Part shown: in pieces, positions 33,526 through 40,388 of the stretch | Numbering within the stretch: the stretch's first letter is position 1 | Layout: every line of letters starts with the position of its first letter | Translations under genes and position numbers: made by a program | NCBI GenBank assembly: GCA_019423755.1 | Contig: JAHZAU010000002.1 | Span: 62,001-126,000, forward strand | From: Oscillospiraceae bacterium | GTDB lineage: Bacteria > Bacillota > Clostridia > Oscillospirales > Ruminococcaceae | Direction: 5' to 3' | DNA: 64,000 nucleotides | Notes under the pieces: generated by a model | The model's database searches: none | What the model was told of the DNA's origin: nothing | The model's input: only the letters and a program-made list of their open reading frames with translations

Positions 33526-33747
33526 TTACTTGACGGCATAGGGCCTATGATTGTTGGTCCGTCCCAGGATATAATCTGTGGATACCTGATAATAGTCCGC
33601 CAATTTCAGCAGATGGACCACCGGGATGGTCTGAAACCCACGCTCATAACGGGAATAAACGGTCTGGCTGATTCCCAGAATTTCCGCCACATCCTCCTGC
33701 CGCAGGTCTTTATCTTCACGCAGATCTCTCAGTCTTTGAAAATACAT
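33526..33747 (-). CDS. Small XRE-family transcriptional regulator
   Basis: The 73-residue protein is essentially one Cro/CI helix-turn-helix: LRDLREDKDLRQEDVAEILGISQTVYSRYERG at about 5-36, then IPVVHLLKLADYYQVSTDYILGRT. It has no effector domain. The ATG at 33747 follows AAAGGCGG. It is divergent from the 83-residue gene at 33849, and two exact inverted half-sites lie in the shared gap, so it probably represses itself and the partner. Confidence 0.9.
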   Translation of the reverse strand: MYFQRLRDLREDKDLRQEDVAEILGISQTVYSRYERGFQTIPVVHLLKLADYYQVSTDYILGRTNNHRPYAVK

Positions 33748-33761
33748 ACCGCCCACCGCCT

Positions 33762-33836
33762 TTAGTACTTATTGATACTATTGACGATAAAGCATCTTTC
33801 TATTAGAATGTTTCTGGTAGGACTTATAAGTACTAA
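33762..33836. promoter_or_regulatory. Shared control region of the XRE gene and its divergent partner
   Basis: TTAGTACTTA (33762..33771) and its exact complement TAAGTACTAA (33827..33836) flank the region. A plus-strand promoter lies between them: TTGACG (33781..33786) and TAGAAT (33804..33809), 17 bases apart. The right half-site also contains the palindrome ACTTATAAGT. Confidence 0.6.
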
Positions 33837-33848
33837 GGAGGCGTTGGG

Positions 33849-34100
33849 GTGGAACTGTTTCAGGAGATTCTCCGTCACGCGCTGGCAAACGAGAAGGCCC
33901 AGGTATCATTCCCCGGGCTTACCAACACAGACGCAGCAAAAATTGTTGAACTGGAATGCTACAAGGCGCTGCGAAAAATAAAAGCCATTCTGGAGGACGA
34001 CTCCCTGGAGGACAGCGAATGCTTTTATCAGATTGAAGAAATTGTCTGCGTGTTTGAGGATCTGGGTTCCGGCTGCGGTAACCGGCATGATTTTGGCTAA
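33849..34100 (+). CDS. Short acidic protein of unknown function
   Basis: The 83-residue protein starts with GTG, preceded by AAGGAGGCG at a good distance. It is helical and acidic, with AAKIVELECYKALRKIKAILEDD followed by SECFYQIEEIVCVFEDLG. There is no membrane segment or known motif. It is divergent from the XRE regulator, shares its control region and has its own terminator. I do not recognise a family. Confidence 0.75.
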   Translation: MELFQEILRHALANEKAQVSFPGLTNTDAAKIVELECYKALRKIKAILEDDSLEDSECFYQIEEIVCVFEDLGSGCGNRHDFG

Positions 34101-34133
34101 GTCTTTTATCTGAGAGAAAGCAAAAAGCCCGGA

Positions 34134-34153
34134 GCATTCCTGCTCCGGGCTTT
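34134..34153. terminator. Bidirectional terminator
   Basis: AAAGCCCGGAGCA and its complement with a short loop and T-rich flanks. It lies between the convergent genes ending at 34100 and 34168. Confidence 0.85.
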
Positions 34154-34167
34154 GTTTGTTTTATCGG

Positions 34168-34845
34168 TTACTCCAAAACTTCTACACTTTCGTCTTCGCC
34201 GATAGCTATCTTAACGGCAGTCAGCTCGTCGCCCTCGTAGACGCTGTACACGGCCAGCATGGCGGCATCGGGGGCCAGCTCCGCTTTACTGTAGGTGGTG
34301 CCGTTGATGACCACATCCGGGCCCTGGCTCAGCACGCCGACGGCTGCCTGGGTTTCCACCGAGACGCCCTCGCACTCCACGGTCAGCTTCAGCAGGTTGT
34401 CCTCCAAGGTGACCTCCTTGGCGGCACCGGGGGTAGCTTCCTGGAAGGTGACGGACGCGCCATCACCGAAGGTGCAGCCAGCTCCCAGGCCGACGATGGC
34501 GTGATAATCGCCCACTACGGTCAGACCGGCGTTAAAGGTGCAGTTATCAAAGAAGATATTGCTGCGCAGTTCCAGCGCACCGTCGCGGGTGCTGGCCGGG
34601 TCCACGGTGACGGTAACCATCTCGTCAAAGGTAGTGTCATAAACCTCGGTGGGTTCGCCAGCCTTCAGCTGGTAGTCGTACTGCACCTCGGGGGCCTCCT
34701 CTGCGGGAGCTTCTTCGGCAGGAGTCTCCTCCTCAACCGGGGCCGGTTCTTCCGCAGGGGCTTCCTCGGCGGGAGCGCTTGCATTGGAGCAGGCGCCGAG
34801 GGTCAGCATCATGACCGCTAAAAGCAGTGCCAGGAATTTTCTCAT
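34168..34845 (-). CDS. Secreted lipoprotein with Pro/Glu-rich linker
   Basis: The 225-residue protein begins with a lipoprotein signal, MRKFLALLLAVMMLTLGACS, with lipobox LGAC at about 16-19. Residues 20-52 are a low-complexity linker of repeated APAEEAP units. The remaining 170 residues are rich in beta strands and Thr/Val (for example NIFFDNCTFNAGLTVVGDYH), which suggests a small extracellular beta domain. No catalytic motif is seen. The start at 34845 follows AGAGGA. It stands alone. Confidence 0.85.
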   Translation of the reverse strand: MRKFLALLLAVMMLTLGACSNASAPAEEAPAEEPAPVEEETPAEEAPAEEAPEVQYDYQLKAGEPTEVYDTTFDEMVTVTVDPASTRDGALELRSNIFFDNCTFNAGLTVVGDYHAIVGLGAGCTFGDGASVTFQEATPGAAKEVTLEDNLLKLTVECEGVSVETQAAVGVLSQGPDVVINGTTYSKAELAPDAAMLAVYSVYEGDELTAVKIAIGEDESVEVLE

Positions 34846-34895
34846 ACGCGTACATCCTCTCTTTTTAATTGACAAATGGGATTTTCTTTTGGTAA

Positions 34896-34921
34896 ATTAC
34901 ATATAGGATAACTTATGTAAT
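34896..34921. promoter_or_regulatory. Inverted repeat upstream of the lipoprotein gene
   Basis: ATTACATA and TATGTAAT are exact complements 10 bases apart, about 50 bases before the lipoprotein start. It could be an operator; no clear promoter is seen with it. The rest of 34846..35058 shows nothing else. Confidence 0.4.
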
Positions 34922-35058
34922 CCAAGCACGCCCTTCTAACCGTTCCAAACGCGCCAGATTTGGATAAATCATCCAGATATGTTTCATTTTTGGTGTATCA
35001 TAATTCATTCCCGCCCGCAAGCAAATTCGATAAAAACGCCTAAAAGTCCAAATATATC

Positions 35059-35087
35059 TTGCTCATTTCTGCGCAGCTGCGTATAAT
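35059..35087 (+). promoter_or_regulatory. Promoter of def
   Basis: TTGCTC (35059..35064) and TATAAT (35082..35087), 17 bases apart. Confidence 0.65.
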
Positions 35088-35139
35088 TATAGAAAATACT
35101 GCTGCCATACCCCATCCAATGATAGAAGGAGGACCCACT

Positions 35140-35550
35140 ATGATCCGTGAAATCTGCAAAGACGAAGCCTTCCTGGCTCAGAAAGCCGAGCCCGCCGCGC
35201 CGGAGGACCTTTCCGTCGCCGCCGACCTGCTGGAAACGCTCCAACACCACAAGGACGGCTGCGTGGGCATGGCGGCCAACATGATCGGCGTCAACAAGCG
35301 CATCATTGCCTTTGAAAACGAGGGCGGGTATCTGGTCATGTTTAATCCTCAGATCATCAAAAAGTCCGAGCCCTACCGCACCGAAGAGGGCTGCCTTTCC
35401 CTTTCCGGCATCCGCCCGGTCAAGCGTTGGAAGAGCATCAAGGTCCGCTGGCAGAACGAACAGTTCCAGGAGCGGGTCAAGACCTTCTCCGGCTGGACCG
35501 CCCAGATCATCCAGCACGAGATCGACCACTGCGAAGGGATTTTGATCTAA
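35140..35550 (+). CDS. def: Peptide deformylase-like protein, short form
   Basis: The 136-residue protein has the three deformylase motifs. Motif 2 is EGCLSL (C85 as metal ligand) and motif 3 is QHEIDHCEG (H126, E127, H130). Motif 1 reads CVGMAANMIG where GxGxAAxQ is expected, so the active-site Gln is replaced by M48. Deformylases remove the formyl group from nascent proteins. With this change it may be a slower or specialised enzyme; a second def elsewhere is likely but cannot be seen. GAAGGAGG precedes the ATG at 35140. Confidence 0.88.
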   Translation: MIREICKDEAFLAQKAEPAAPEDLSVAADLLETLQHHKDGCVGMAANMIGVNKRIIAFENEGGYLVMFNPQIIKKSEPYRTEEGCLSLSGIRPVKRWKSIKVRWQNEQFQERVKTFSGWTAQIIQHEIDHCEGILI

Positions 35551-35658
35551 ATCCCCGTCCGTCCGCCCCTTTTGCGGCAGAAAACAACCCCTTTTTTGAG
35601 GGCAAAACCGCCTTTTGAAACTTTTTTCGATTTTTTTAAAAAACTGCCGCAAAAGGTG

Positions 35659-35687
35659 TTGACAACACTACTAGACCATGCTATAAT
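35659..35687 (+). promoter_or_regulatory. Promoter of the chimeric tRNA locus
   Basis: TTGACA (35659..35664) and TATAAT (35682..35687), 17 bases apart; a perfect consensus, 31 bases before the tRNA sequence. Confidence 0.9.
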
Positions 35688-35718
35688 GACTAAGCTGTCG
35701 GTCGAACGAAACCAATTT

Positions 35719-35828
35719 GCTGGTGTAGCTCAGTTGGTAGAGCAGCTGATTTGTAATCAGCAGGTCGGGGGCAGACTGTAAATCTGTTGTCAGTGACTTC
35801 GGTGGTCCGAATCCACCCTCGTCCACCA
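35719..35828 (+). tRNA. Chimeric tRNA: 5' part of tRNA-Thr (TGT) joined to 3' part of tRNA-Tyr (GTA); probably non-functional
   Basis: 35719..35771 is the acceptor 5' strand, D arm and complete anticodon arm of a threonine tRNA (loop TTTGTAA, anticodon TGT). From the GGGGG at 35767..35771 it continues as a tyrosine tRNA: anticodon arm CAGA-CTGTAAA-TCTG (GTA at 35778..35780), long variable arm, T arm, acceptor 3' strand and CCA. The two acceptor strands (GCTGGTG and CTCGTCC) do not pair. The T loop reads TCCGAAT instead of TTCGAAT. The total is 110 bases with two anticodon arms and one T arm. Promoter and terminator are intact. The simplest origin is a deletion between neighbouring Thr and Tyr genes. 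Confidence 0.88.
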
Positions 35829-35831
35829 AAT

Positions 35832-35867
35832 AAAAGCAATCCACATTGTGGGTTGCTTTTATTTTTT
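35832..35867 (+). terminator. Terminator of the chimeric tRNA locus
   Basis: AAAAGCAATCCAC and GTGGGTTGCTTTT pair and are followed by a run of T. Confidence 0.9.
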
Positions 35868-35938
35868 TGTTCTGGTACTGTTTTTGCCGCACCGCTTTCT
35901 TTTCTCCCGCATAGTCTGAGAAAAAGGGGGAATGCGCC

Positions 35939-36112
35939 ATGAACGCCTGCCAGCTGACCGCATCCATCACCGCCGCCGCCAATGCCATGGCTTCTTCCTG
36001 CAGCGACCAGGAGCTGGCCCTGCTGGCGGCGGTATTCGTCCAACTGGGGGACACCCTGGCCACCATCCTCACCTGCCGGGGCGCCTGTTCTCCCCCGGAG
36101 CCGAAATCTTAA
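35939..36112 (+). CDS. Small protein of 57 residues, DUF6774-like
   Basis: The ATG at 35939 follows GGGGGAA. The protein starts MNACQLTASITAAANAMASS, continues SDQELALLAAVFVQLGDTLATI and ends in a Cys-containing tail (TCRGACSPP). The pattern of a short helical protein with MNACQLTASIT at its start recalls a family of tiny proteins in gut Clostridia that I believe is DUF6774; the function is unknown. It ends 10 bases before a bidirectional terminator, as a real gene would. Confidence 0.7.
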   Translation: MNACQLTASITAAANAMASSCSDQELALLAAVFVQLGDTLATILTCRGACSPPEPKS

Positions 36113-36121
36113 AAGAAAAAT

Positions 36122-36158
36122 GCCCGCGCCTTCTTTGGGAGAAGACGCGGGCTTGTTT
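36122..36158. terminator. Bidirectional terminator
   Basis: GCCCGCG... and ...CGCGGGC pair with an inner CTTCT/AGAAG stem. T-tracts follow on both strands. It separates the small gene from brnQ. Confidence 0.88.
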
Positions 36159-36171
36159 TTTGCTTTTGGGG

Positions 36172-37467
36172 TTAGTGGGCCTTCTTCTGGAACAGGCTGG
36201 CAGCAGCGCCCAGCGCCACGCCGATGGCCGCCGGCAGCACCCAGCACAGCCCCTGCTCATACCAGGGCAGCATCTCCAGGAAGGACAGCGGCACGCCCAC
36301 CTGGGCCAGGGCGTAAAGCACACTGACCACGCCGGTAAAGGCCACGCCCACCGGGTAGCACAGCGGCACCTGGCTGGTGAACCGATGAGCCAGGCCCAGC
36401 AGGATCAGCACGATGGCCACCGGGTAGATGGCGTTGAGCACCGGCACCGACACCGCCAGGATCAGGTCCAGGCCGGCGATGGACACCAGGAAGCTGGCCG
36501 CCGCGAAGAACAGCACCCACTGCCGCAGCGACAGCTTGGGGCAAAGGTTATAGAAGTACTCCCCGCAGCAGCTGAGCAGGCCGATGCAGGTGTTGAGGCA
36601 GGCGATGACGAACACCAAGCCCAGCAAAGCGGTGCCCCAAGGGCCAAAGAGCCAATCGGCCAGGTTGGTAAGCACCCCGGCGCCGTTGGTGGCTCCCGGG
36701 AAGGCCGCGCCGCTGACCGCGCCCACGTGGGCCAGGGAGGCATAGACCACCAGCAGGAAGGCCCCGGCGATCCATCCGGCGTGGATGGTGGAGCGGACCA
36801 CTGCGTTTTCCTCCCGGACGCCCCGAGTCTGGATATTCAGCGCCACGATGATGCCGAAGTTCAGCGCCGCGATGGTGTCCATGGTCTGGTAGCCGTCCAG
36901 GAAGCCCTGGCTCAGGGCGTTTTCGGTGTAGGGGCCACCCACCGGGCCGTAACCGCCAGGCGGATGGAGCAGGCAGGCCACAACCAGGATCACCAGCAGG
37001 GTCAGCAGCACCGGGCCGGTGATGCGTCCCAGGCGGTCGGTAAGCTTTTCCGGGCGCAGGGCGATAAGCAGCGCCACCCCGAAGAACACCAGGGAGTAAA
37101 GCGCCCGCAGCCAAAGCTCGGATTTCCCCGAAAGCGGGGTCACCGCCATCTCAAAGGAGGTGGAGGCGGTACGGGGGATAGCCAGGCAGGGGCCGATGGA
37201 CAGGTAGGTCAAGATGGTGAACACCACCGCAAAGCTCTTTCCCACCCGGCCAGCCAGCTGCGGCAGGCCGCCGGCCTTGGCTACGGCGACGACGCCCAGC
37301 ACCGGCAGGCCGATGGCGCTCAGGGCAAAGCCCGCCATGGCGACCCAGGTAGATACCCCGGCTTGTGCGCCCAAAAACGGCGGGAAGATCAGGTTTCCCG
37401 CGCCAAAGAACATGGAAAACAGCATGAGTCCTACTAGGAAGGTGTCTTTTGCGGATAGCTTGTTCAT
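36172..37467 (-). CDS. brnQ: Branched-chain amino acid transport system II carrier protein
   Basis: The 431-residue inner-membrane carrier has about twelve helices. The N-terminal FLVGLMLFSMFFGAGNLIFPP is the family signature; GPCLAIPRTASTSFEMAV is at about 94-111 and GYQTMDTIAALNFGIIVALNI near 203-223. It imports Leu, Ile and Val with Na+ or H+. The start at 37467 follows GGAGGAAA; the frame extends to 37680 without a ribosome site. It is a single gene. Confidence 0.95.
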   Translation of the reverse strand: MNKLSAKDTFLVGLMLFSMFFGAGNLIFPPFLGAQAGVSTWVAMAGFALSAIGLPVLGVVAVAKAGGLPQLAGRVGKSFAVVFTILTYLSIGPCLAIPRTASTSFEMAVTPLSGKSELWLRALYSLVFFGVALLIALRPEKLTDRLGRITGPVLLTLLVILVVACLLHPPGGYGPVGGPYTENALSQGFLDGYQTMDTIAALNFGIIVALNIQTRGVREENAVVRSTIHAGWIAGAFLLVVYASLAHVGAVSGAAFPGATNGAGVLTNLADWLFGPWGTALLGLVFVIACLNTCIGLLSCCGEYFYNLCPKLSLRQWVLFFAAASFLVSIAGLDLILAVSVPVLNAIYPVAIVLILLGLAHRFTSQVPLCYPVGVAFTGVVSVLYALAQVGVPLSFLEMLPWYEQGLCWVLPAAIGVALGAAASLFQKKAH

Positions 37468-37618
37468 CTCTTTTTTCCTCCTTTTTTCACCAGGATGTTG
37501 TATAACGCCCAGTTTACCACATAACACGGTCACTTGTCCACCATAAAAACGCATTTTCCGCCGATTTCTCGGTTTTTCGGGCGCTGGATGAACGATTTGT
37601 AAATTTGCAACAGACAAC

Positions 37619-37647
37619 TTGCTTTCTTTATAAAGTTGTTTTATAAT
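37619..37647 (+). promoter_or_regulatory. Promoter of the small membrane protein gene
   Basis: TTGCTT (37619..37624) and TATAAT (37642..37647), 17 bases apart. Confidence 0.65.
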
Positions 37648-37724
37648 AGAGTCAGCAAGAGGGTCCTCCCTCTGGCACACTTTGCTTTTTGATGTTTCAT
37701 GAAGGGAAAGGAGGCCTGGTCACG

Positions 37725-37979
37725 ATGAAGCTCCTCCGTAGCTTGGACGGCAAAACCGTGCTCATCTGGGCACTGGGGCTACTGGTTGGATGGGGCTGGG
37801 TGCTCCTCTATCTCCCTCCCGCTTGGTCGGCGGGGATTCTGGCGGTCGGGGCGCTGCTGCTCCTTCTGCTTTGGTGGAAGCTCCCCCGTCGGGAAGCTCC
37901 CGCACCCAAGAAAGCGCCCTTCTTCCTGAAGGCCAACCTTCCCCCCTCCAAGCCGCCGCAGCCGCACCCGGCTCCCTGA
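37725..37979 (+). CDS. Small membrane protein of unknown function
   Basis: The 84-residue protein has two close membrane helices (about 10-28 and 33-50) and then a basic, Pro/Lys-rich tail (KLPRREAPAPKKAPFF ... PPSKPPQPHPAP) that probably lies inside. AAAGGAGG sits about 10 bases before the ATG at 37725. It has its own promoter and terminator. I do not recognise a family. Confidence 0.7.
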   Translation: MKLLRSLDGKTVLIWALGLLVGWGWVLLYLPPAWSAGILAVGALLLLLLWWKLPRREAPAPKKAPFFLKANLPPSKPPQPHPAP

Positions 37980-38030
37980 TTTCGCTATACTCAAAGTTTT
38001 GTTTTCTCCTTTTTTCATTCCTCATTTACA

Positions 38031-38063
38031 AAAAGCCTCAGGGATATCCCTGAGGCTTTTTGT
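38031..38063 (+). terminator. Terminator after the small membrane protein gene
   Basis: AAAAGCCTCAGGGATATCCCTGAGGCTTTTT; a strong stem with a run of T. Confidence 0.88.
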
Positions 38064-38071
38064 ATGCCCCC

Positions 38072-38100
38072 ATGACACCGGCGCCGGAGTGTGGTACAAT
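38072..38100 (+). promoter_or_regulatory. Promoter of the rsuA-mpg operon
   Basis: ATGACA (38072..38077) and TACAAT (38095..38100), 17 bases apart, 31 bases before the start codon. Confidence 0.65.
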
Positions 38101-38131
38101 GAGGACAAATCATCCCGAAAGGAACCTTGCC

Positions 38132-38881
38132 ATGAAGCAACGACTGGACAAAACCATCGCCGCCCAAAACACCCTCTCCCGCAGCGAGGTCAAGGCCCTC
38201 ATCCGCAAAAAGCAGGTGCTGGTCAACGGGCAGCCCGCCCGCACCGCCGACCAGACGGTGGACTGGGACACCGACACCGTCACCGTCTGCGGCAAGCCGC
38301 TGGTGCTGCGCCAGCATCTTTACCTGATGCTCAACAAGCCCCAAGGGGTGGTCAGCGCCACCGATGACCCCCGCTTCCCCACGGTGGTGGACCTGGTGCC
38401 CCCGGAGCTGGCCCGCAAGGGGCTGTTCCCCGCCGGCCGCCTGGACAAGGACACCACCGGCTTTGTGCTGCTCACCGACGACGGGGACTTCGCCCACCGC
38501 ATCCTCTCCCCCAAGCGCCACGTGCCCAAAACCTACCTGGCTACGGTGGACGGCCCCATCGGCCCGGACACCATCCAGGCCTTCGAGCAGGGCATCCAGC
38601 TGCACGGCGACGGCCCCACCCTGCCGGCCCGGCTGGAGGTGGCCCAGCGCCGCCCCGAAGGCGACGTGGGCCGGGTGGTGCTCCGGGAAGGGATGTACCA
38701 CCAGATCAAGCGGATGTTTGCCGCCTGCGGCCTGACAGTCACCGCCCTGCACCGCACCCGCATGGGCAGCCTGGACCTGGACCCGGCGCTGCCCGAAGGC
38801 GCTTGCCGGGAGCTGACGCCCCAGGAGCTGGAACTGATCCAGCGCTCCGACCGGGAGGAGGACGCCGCCGATGGAATATGA
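38132..38881 (+). CDS. rsuA: 16S rRNA pseudouridine-516 synthase, RsuA type
   Basis: The 249-residue enzyme isomerises one uridine in 16S rRNA. It has an N-terminal S4 RNA-binding domain (SRSEVKALIRKKQVLVNGQPA, about 18-38) and the catalytic domain with LNKPQGVVSATDD at about 70-82, the active-site motif AGRLDKDTTGFVLLT at about 106-120, and VREGMYHQIKRMF-like REGMYHQIKRMFAACG near 188-203. GAAAGGAA precedes the ATG. The stop overlaps the start of mpg by 11 bases. Confidence 0.93.
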   Translation: MKQRLDKTIAAQNTLSRSEVKALIRKKQVLVNGQPARTADQTVDWDTDTVTVCGKPLVLRQHLYLMLNKPQGVVSATDDPRFPTVVDLVPPELARKGLFPAGRLDKDTTGFVLLTDDGDFAHRILSPKRHVPKTYLATVDGPIGPDTIQAFEQGIQLHGDGPTLPARLEVAQRRPEGDVGRVVLREGMYHQIKRMFAACGLTVTALHRTRMGSLDLDPALPEGACRELTPQELELIQRSDREEDAADGI

Positions 38882-39500
38882 TCCCCTGCCCCAGGCGTTT
38901 TTCCTGCGGGATACCGTCACCGTGGCCCGGGAGCTGCTGGGAAAGCGGCTGGTCCACCGCACACCCGAGGGCCTCTGCTCCTGCATCATCACCGAAACGG
39001 AGGCCTACTGCGGCCCCAGTGACCGCGCCTGCCACTCCTACCGCGGCAAGCCCGACGGCCGCACCAACGTCATGTACGAGCCCGGCGGCCGCAGCTATGT
39101 TTATCTGATCTACGGGATGCACTGCTGCTTTAACGTCACCACCTGCCCGGAAGGCCAGCCGGAAGCGGTGCTCATCCGCAGCGCCCAGCCCCTGGAAGGC
39201 CAAGAGCTGATGTTTGCCCGGCGGGGCGGCAGCCGGGTCCGCTCCCTTTCCCAGCGCACCCTGCTCACCGGGCCGGGGCGCCTCTGCGCCGCTATGGGCA
39301 TCACCCGCCAGCAGTACGGCCTGCCCCTTTGGGAGGGGGACCTGCTGCTCTGCCAGGGGGAAGATGTCCCGGAGGAAGCCATCGCCGCCACCCCGCGCAT
39401 CCATGTGGACTACGCCGGGGAGGATGCCCTGCTCCCCTACCGCTTCCTGGACCGGAGAAGCCCCTACCTTTCGGTGCCCTTCCGGCCCTCCAAAGGATAA
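38871..39500 (+). CDS. DNA-3-methyladenine glycosylase, AAG/MPG type
   Basis: The 209-residue enzyme removes alkylated purines from DNA as the first step of base-excision repair. It shows the family pattern: ARELLGKRLVHRT near the start, ETEAYCGPSDRACHSYRG at about 43-60 containing the active-site Glu, RTNVMYEPGGRSYVYLIYGMHCCFNV at about 65-90, and a C-terminal LTGPGRLCAAMGIT. Its start lies inside the end of rsuA, so the two are translationally coupled. Confidence 0.93.
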   Translation: MEYDPLPQAFFLRDTVTVARELLGKRLVHRTPEGLCSCIITETEAYCGPSDRACHSYRGKPDGRTNVMYEPGGRSYVYLIYGMHCCFNVTTCPEGQPEAVLIRSAQPLEGQELMFARRGGSRVRSLSQRTLLTGPGRLCAAMGITRQQYGLPLWEGDLLLCQGEDVPEEAIAATPRIHVDYAGEDALLPYRFLDRRSPYLSVPFRPSKG

Positions 39501-39540
39501 AAAAACAGCCTCGGCTTGCCGCCCTCTCCCACGGGAGAAG

Positions 39541-39561
39541 GCCCCAGCCGGGGCATTTTTC
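39541..39561 (+). terminator. Terminator of the rsuA-mpg operon
   Basis: GCCCC AGCC GGGGC followed by ATTTTTC. Confidence 0.7.
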
Positions 39562-39584
39562 TGCAATTTTGCGATTCTATTTTG

Positions 39585-40067
39585 CTATTTTCCGGCGGGC
39601 ATCAGCGCCATCGCCAGGCGGCAGGTGGGGTTTTCCTCCTCCGGGCTGCCGTTTTGGGCCGACAGCGCCTGCATCCGGTCCTGCAGCTGCCGGTACTGCT
39701 CCTCGGTCAGGGCCAGCTCCCGGCTTTCCAGCAGGAGAGGGAGTCCCTCTTGTGCAGAAAAGCTGCGCTGCACGCCGGCCATCAGTTCCAGCAACATGGC
39801 GTAGGCGGCGCTTTCGCTCAGGGCGCCGTCTTCCCCGCGGGTGATGGCGTAGGTGCGCTCGATGGTCCCGCGGATGCGCGTCTCCTCCACGACCTGGATG
39901 ACGCCGCTGTCTGCCAGCTTGCGGATATGCCGGTAGAGGCTCGCCTGCGGCACCTCCGGCAGCTCCTTGGCCAGTTGGAGCGCCGATGCAGCTCCTCTCC
40001 TGGCAATGCTGCAGATCACCTTCATTCTAACCGGATTCAGCACCACATCCAACAACGTTTCTGCCAT
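39585..40067 (-). CDS. Winged-helix transcriptional regulator, ArsR-like
   Basis: The 160-residue protein has a winged-helix DNA-binding domain at about 5-75: LNPVRMKVICSIARRGAASALQLAKELPEVPQASLYRHIRKLADSGVI, with a wing at EETRIRGTIERTYAI. The C-terminal half is helical (LTEEQYRQLQDRMQALS), as in regulators of the YdfI/HTH_20 kind. No metal-binding cysteines of the classical ArsR site are seen. It stands alone, so the target is unknown. A plausible promoter (TTTTCA, 17 bases, TATAAT) lies upstream near 40125..40155. Confidence 0.85.
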   Translation of the reverse strand: MAETLLDVVLNPVRMKVICSIARRGAASALQLAKELPEVPQASLYRHIRKLADSGVIQVVEETRIRGTIERTYAITRGEDGALSESAAYAMLLELMAGVQRSFSAQEGLPLLLESRELALTEEQYRQLQDRMQALSAQNGSPEEENPTCRLAMALMPAGK

Positions 40068-40332
40068 ATGACCCCCTCCTTTCCTTTGTTCCTCACCGTA
40101 ATTTACAATATTTTCTGCTTTTATTATAGGCTATAATCTTGCAAATGAAAAGGGCATTTACGCAGAAACGTGAATATTCGACAACTTTTGGACTGCAATT
40201 TCCCGACCTTCACAAAATTTTGCCACCGGTGGTCTGTTTGCGCCTTCCCGCTGCCCGATGCGGAAATTTTTGAGCTTCCCCTTTTCGCCAACGGCTTCTT
40301 TTTGAAAGCGGCGGGGCGATTTCTTTCAGCAA
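40068..40332. other. Gap holding the regulator promoter, otherwise empty
   Basis: It is AT-rich near 40080..40160. No gene or clear fold is seen beyond the promoter of the winged-helix gene. Confidence 0.4.
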
Positions 40333-40366
40333 AAAGCGCCGCACCGAAAAACCGGTGCGGCGCTTC
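40333..40366 (-). terminator. Terminator of the M23 peptidase gene
   Basis: AAGCGCCGCACCG and CGGTGCGGCGCTT pair on the minus strand, with TTTTT following. Confidence 0.9.
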
Positions 40367-40388
40367 TCTTTTTTAAAAGGGTTGGGGG

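Noticed and set aside
33266..34153. Integrated element at tRNA-Pro with the XRE regulator and the 83-residue gene.
   Set aside because: No integrase gene and no repeat of the tRNA 3' end were found downstream; the region is too short for an element.
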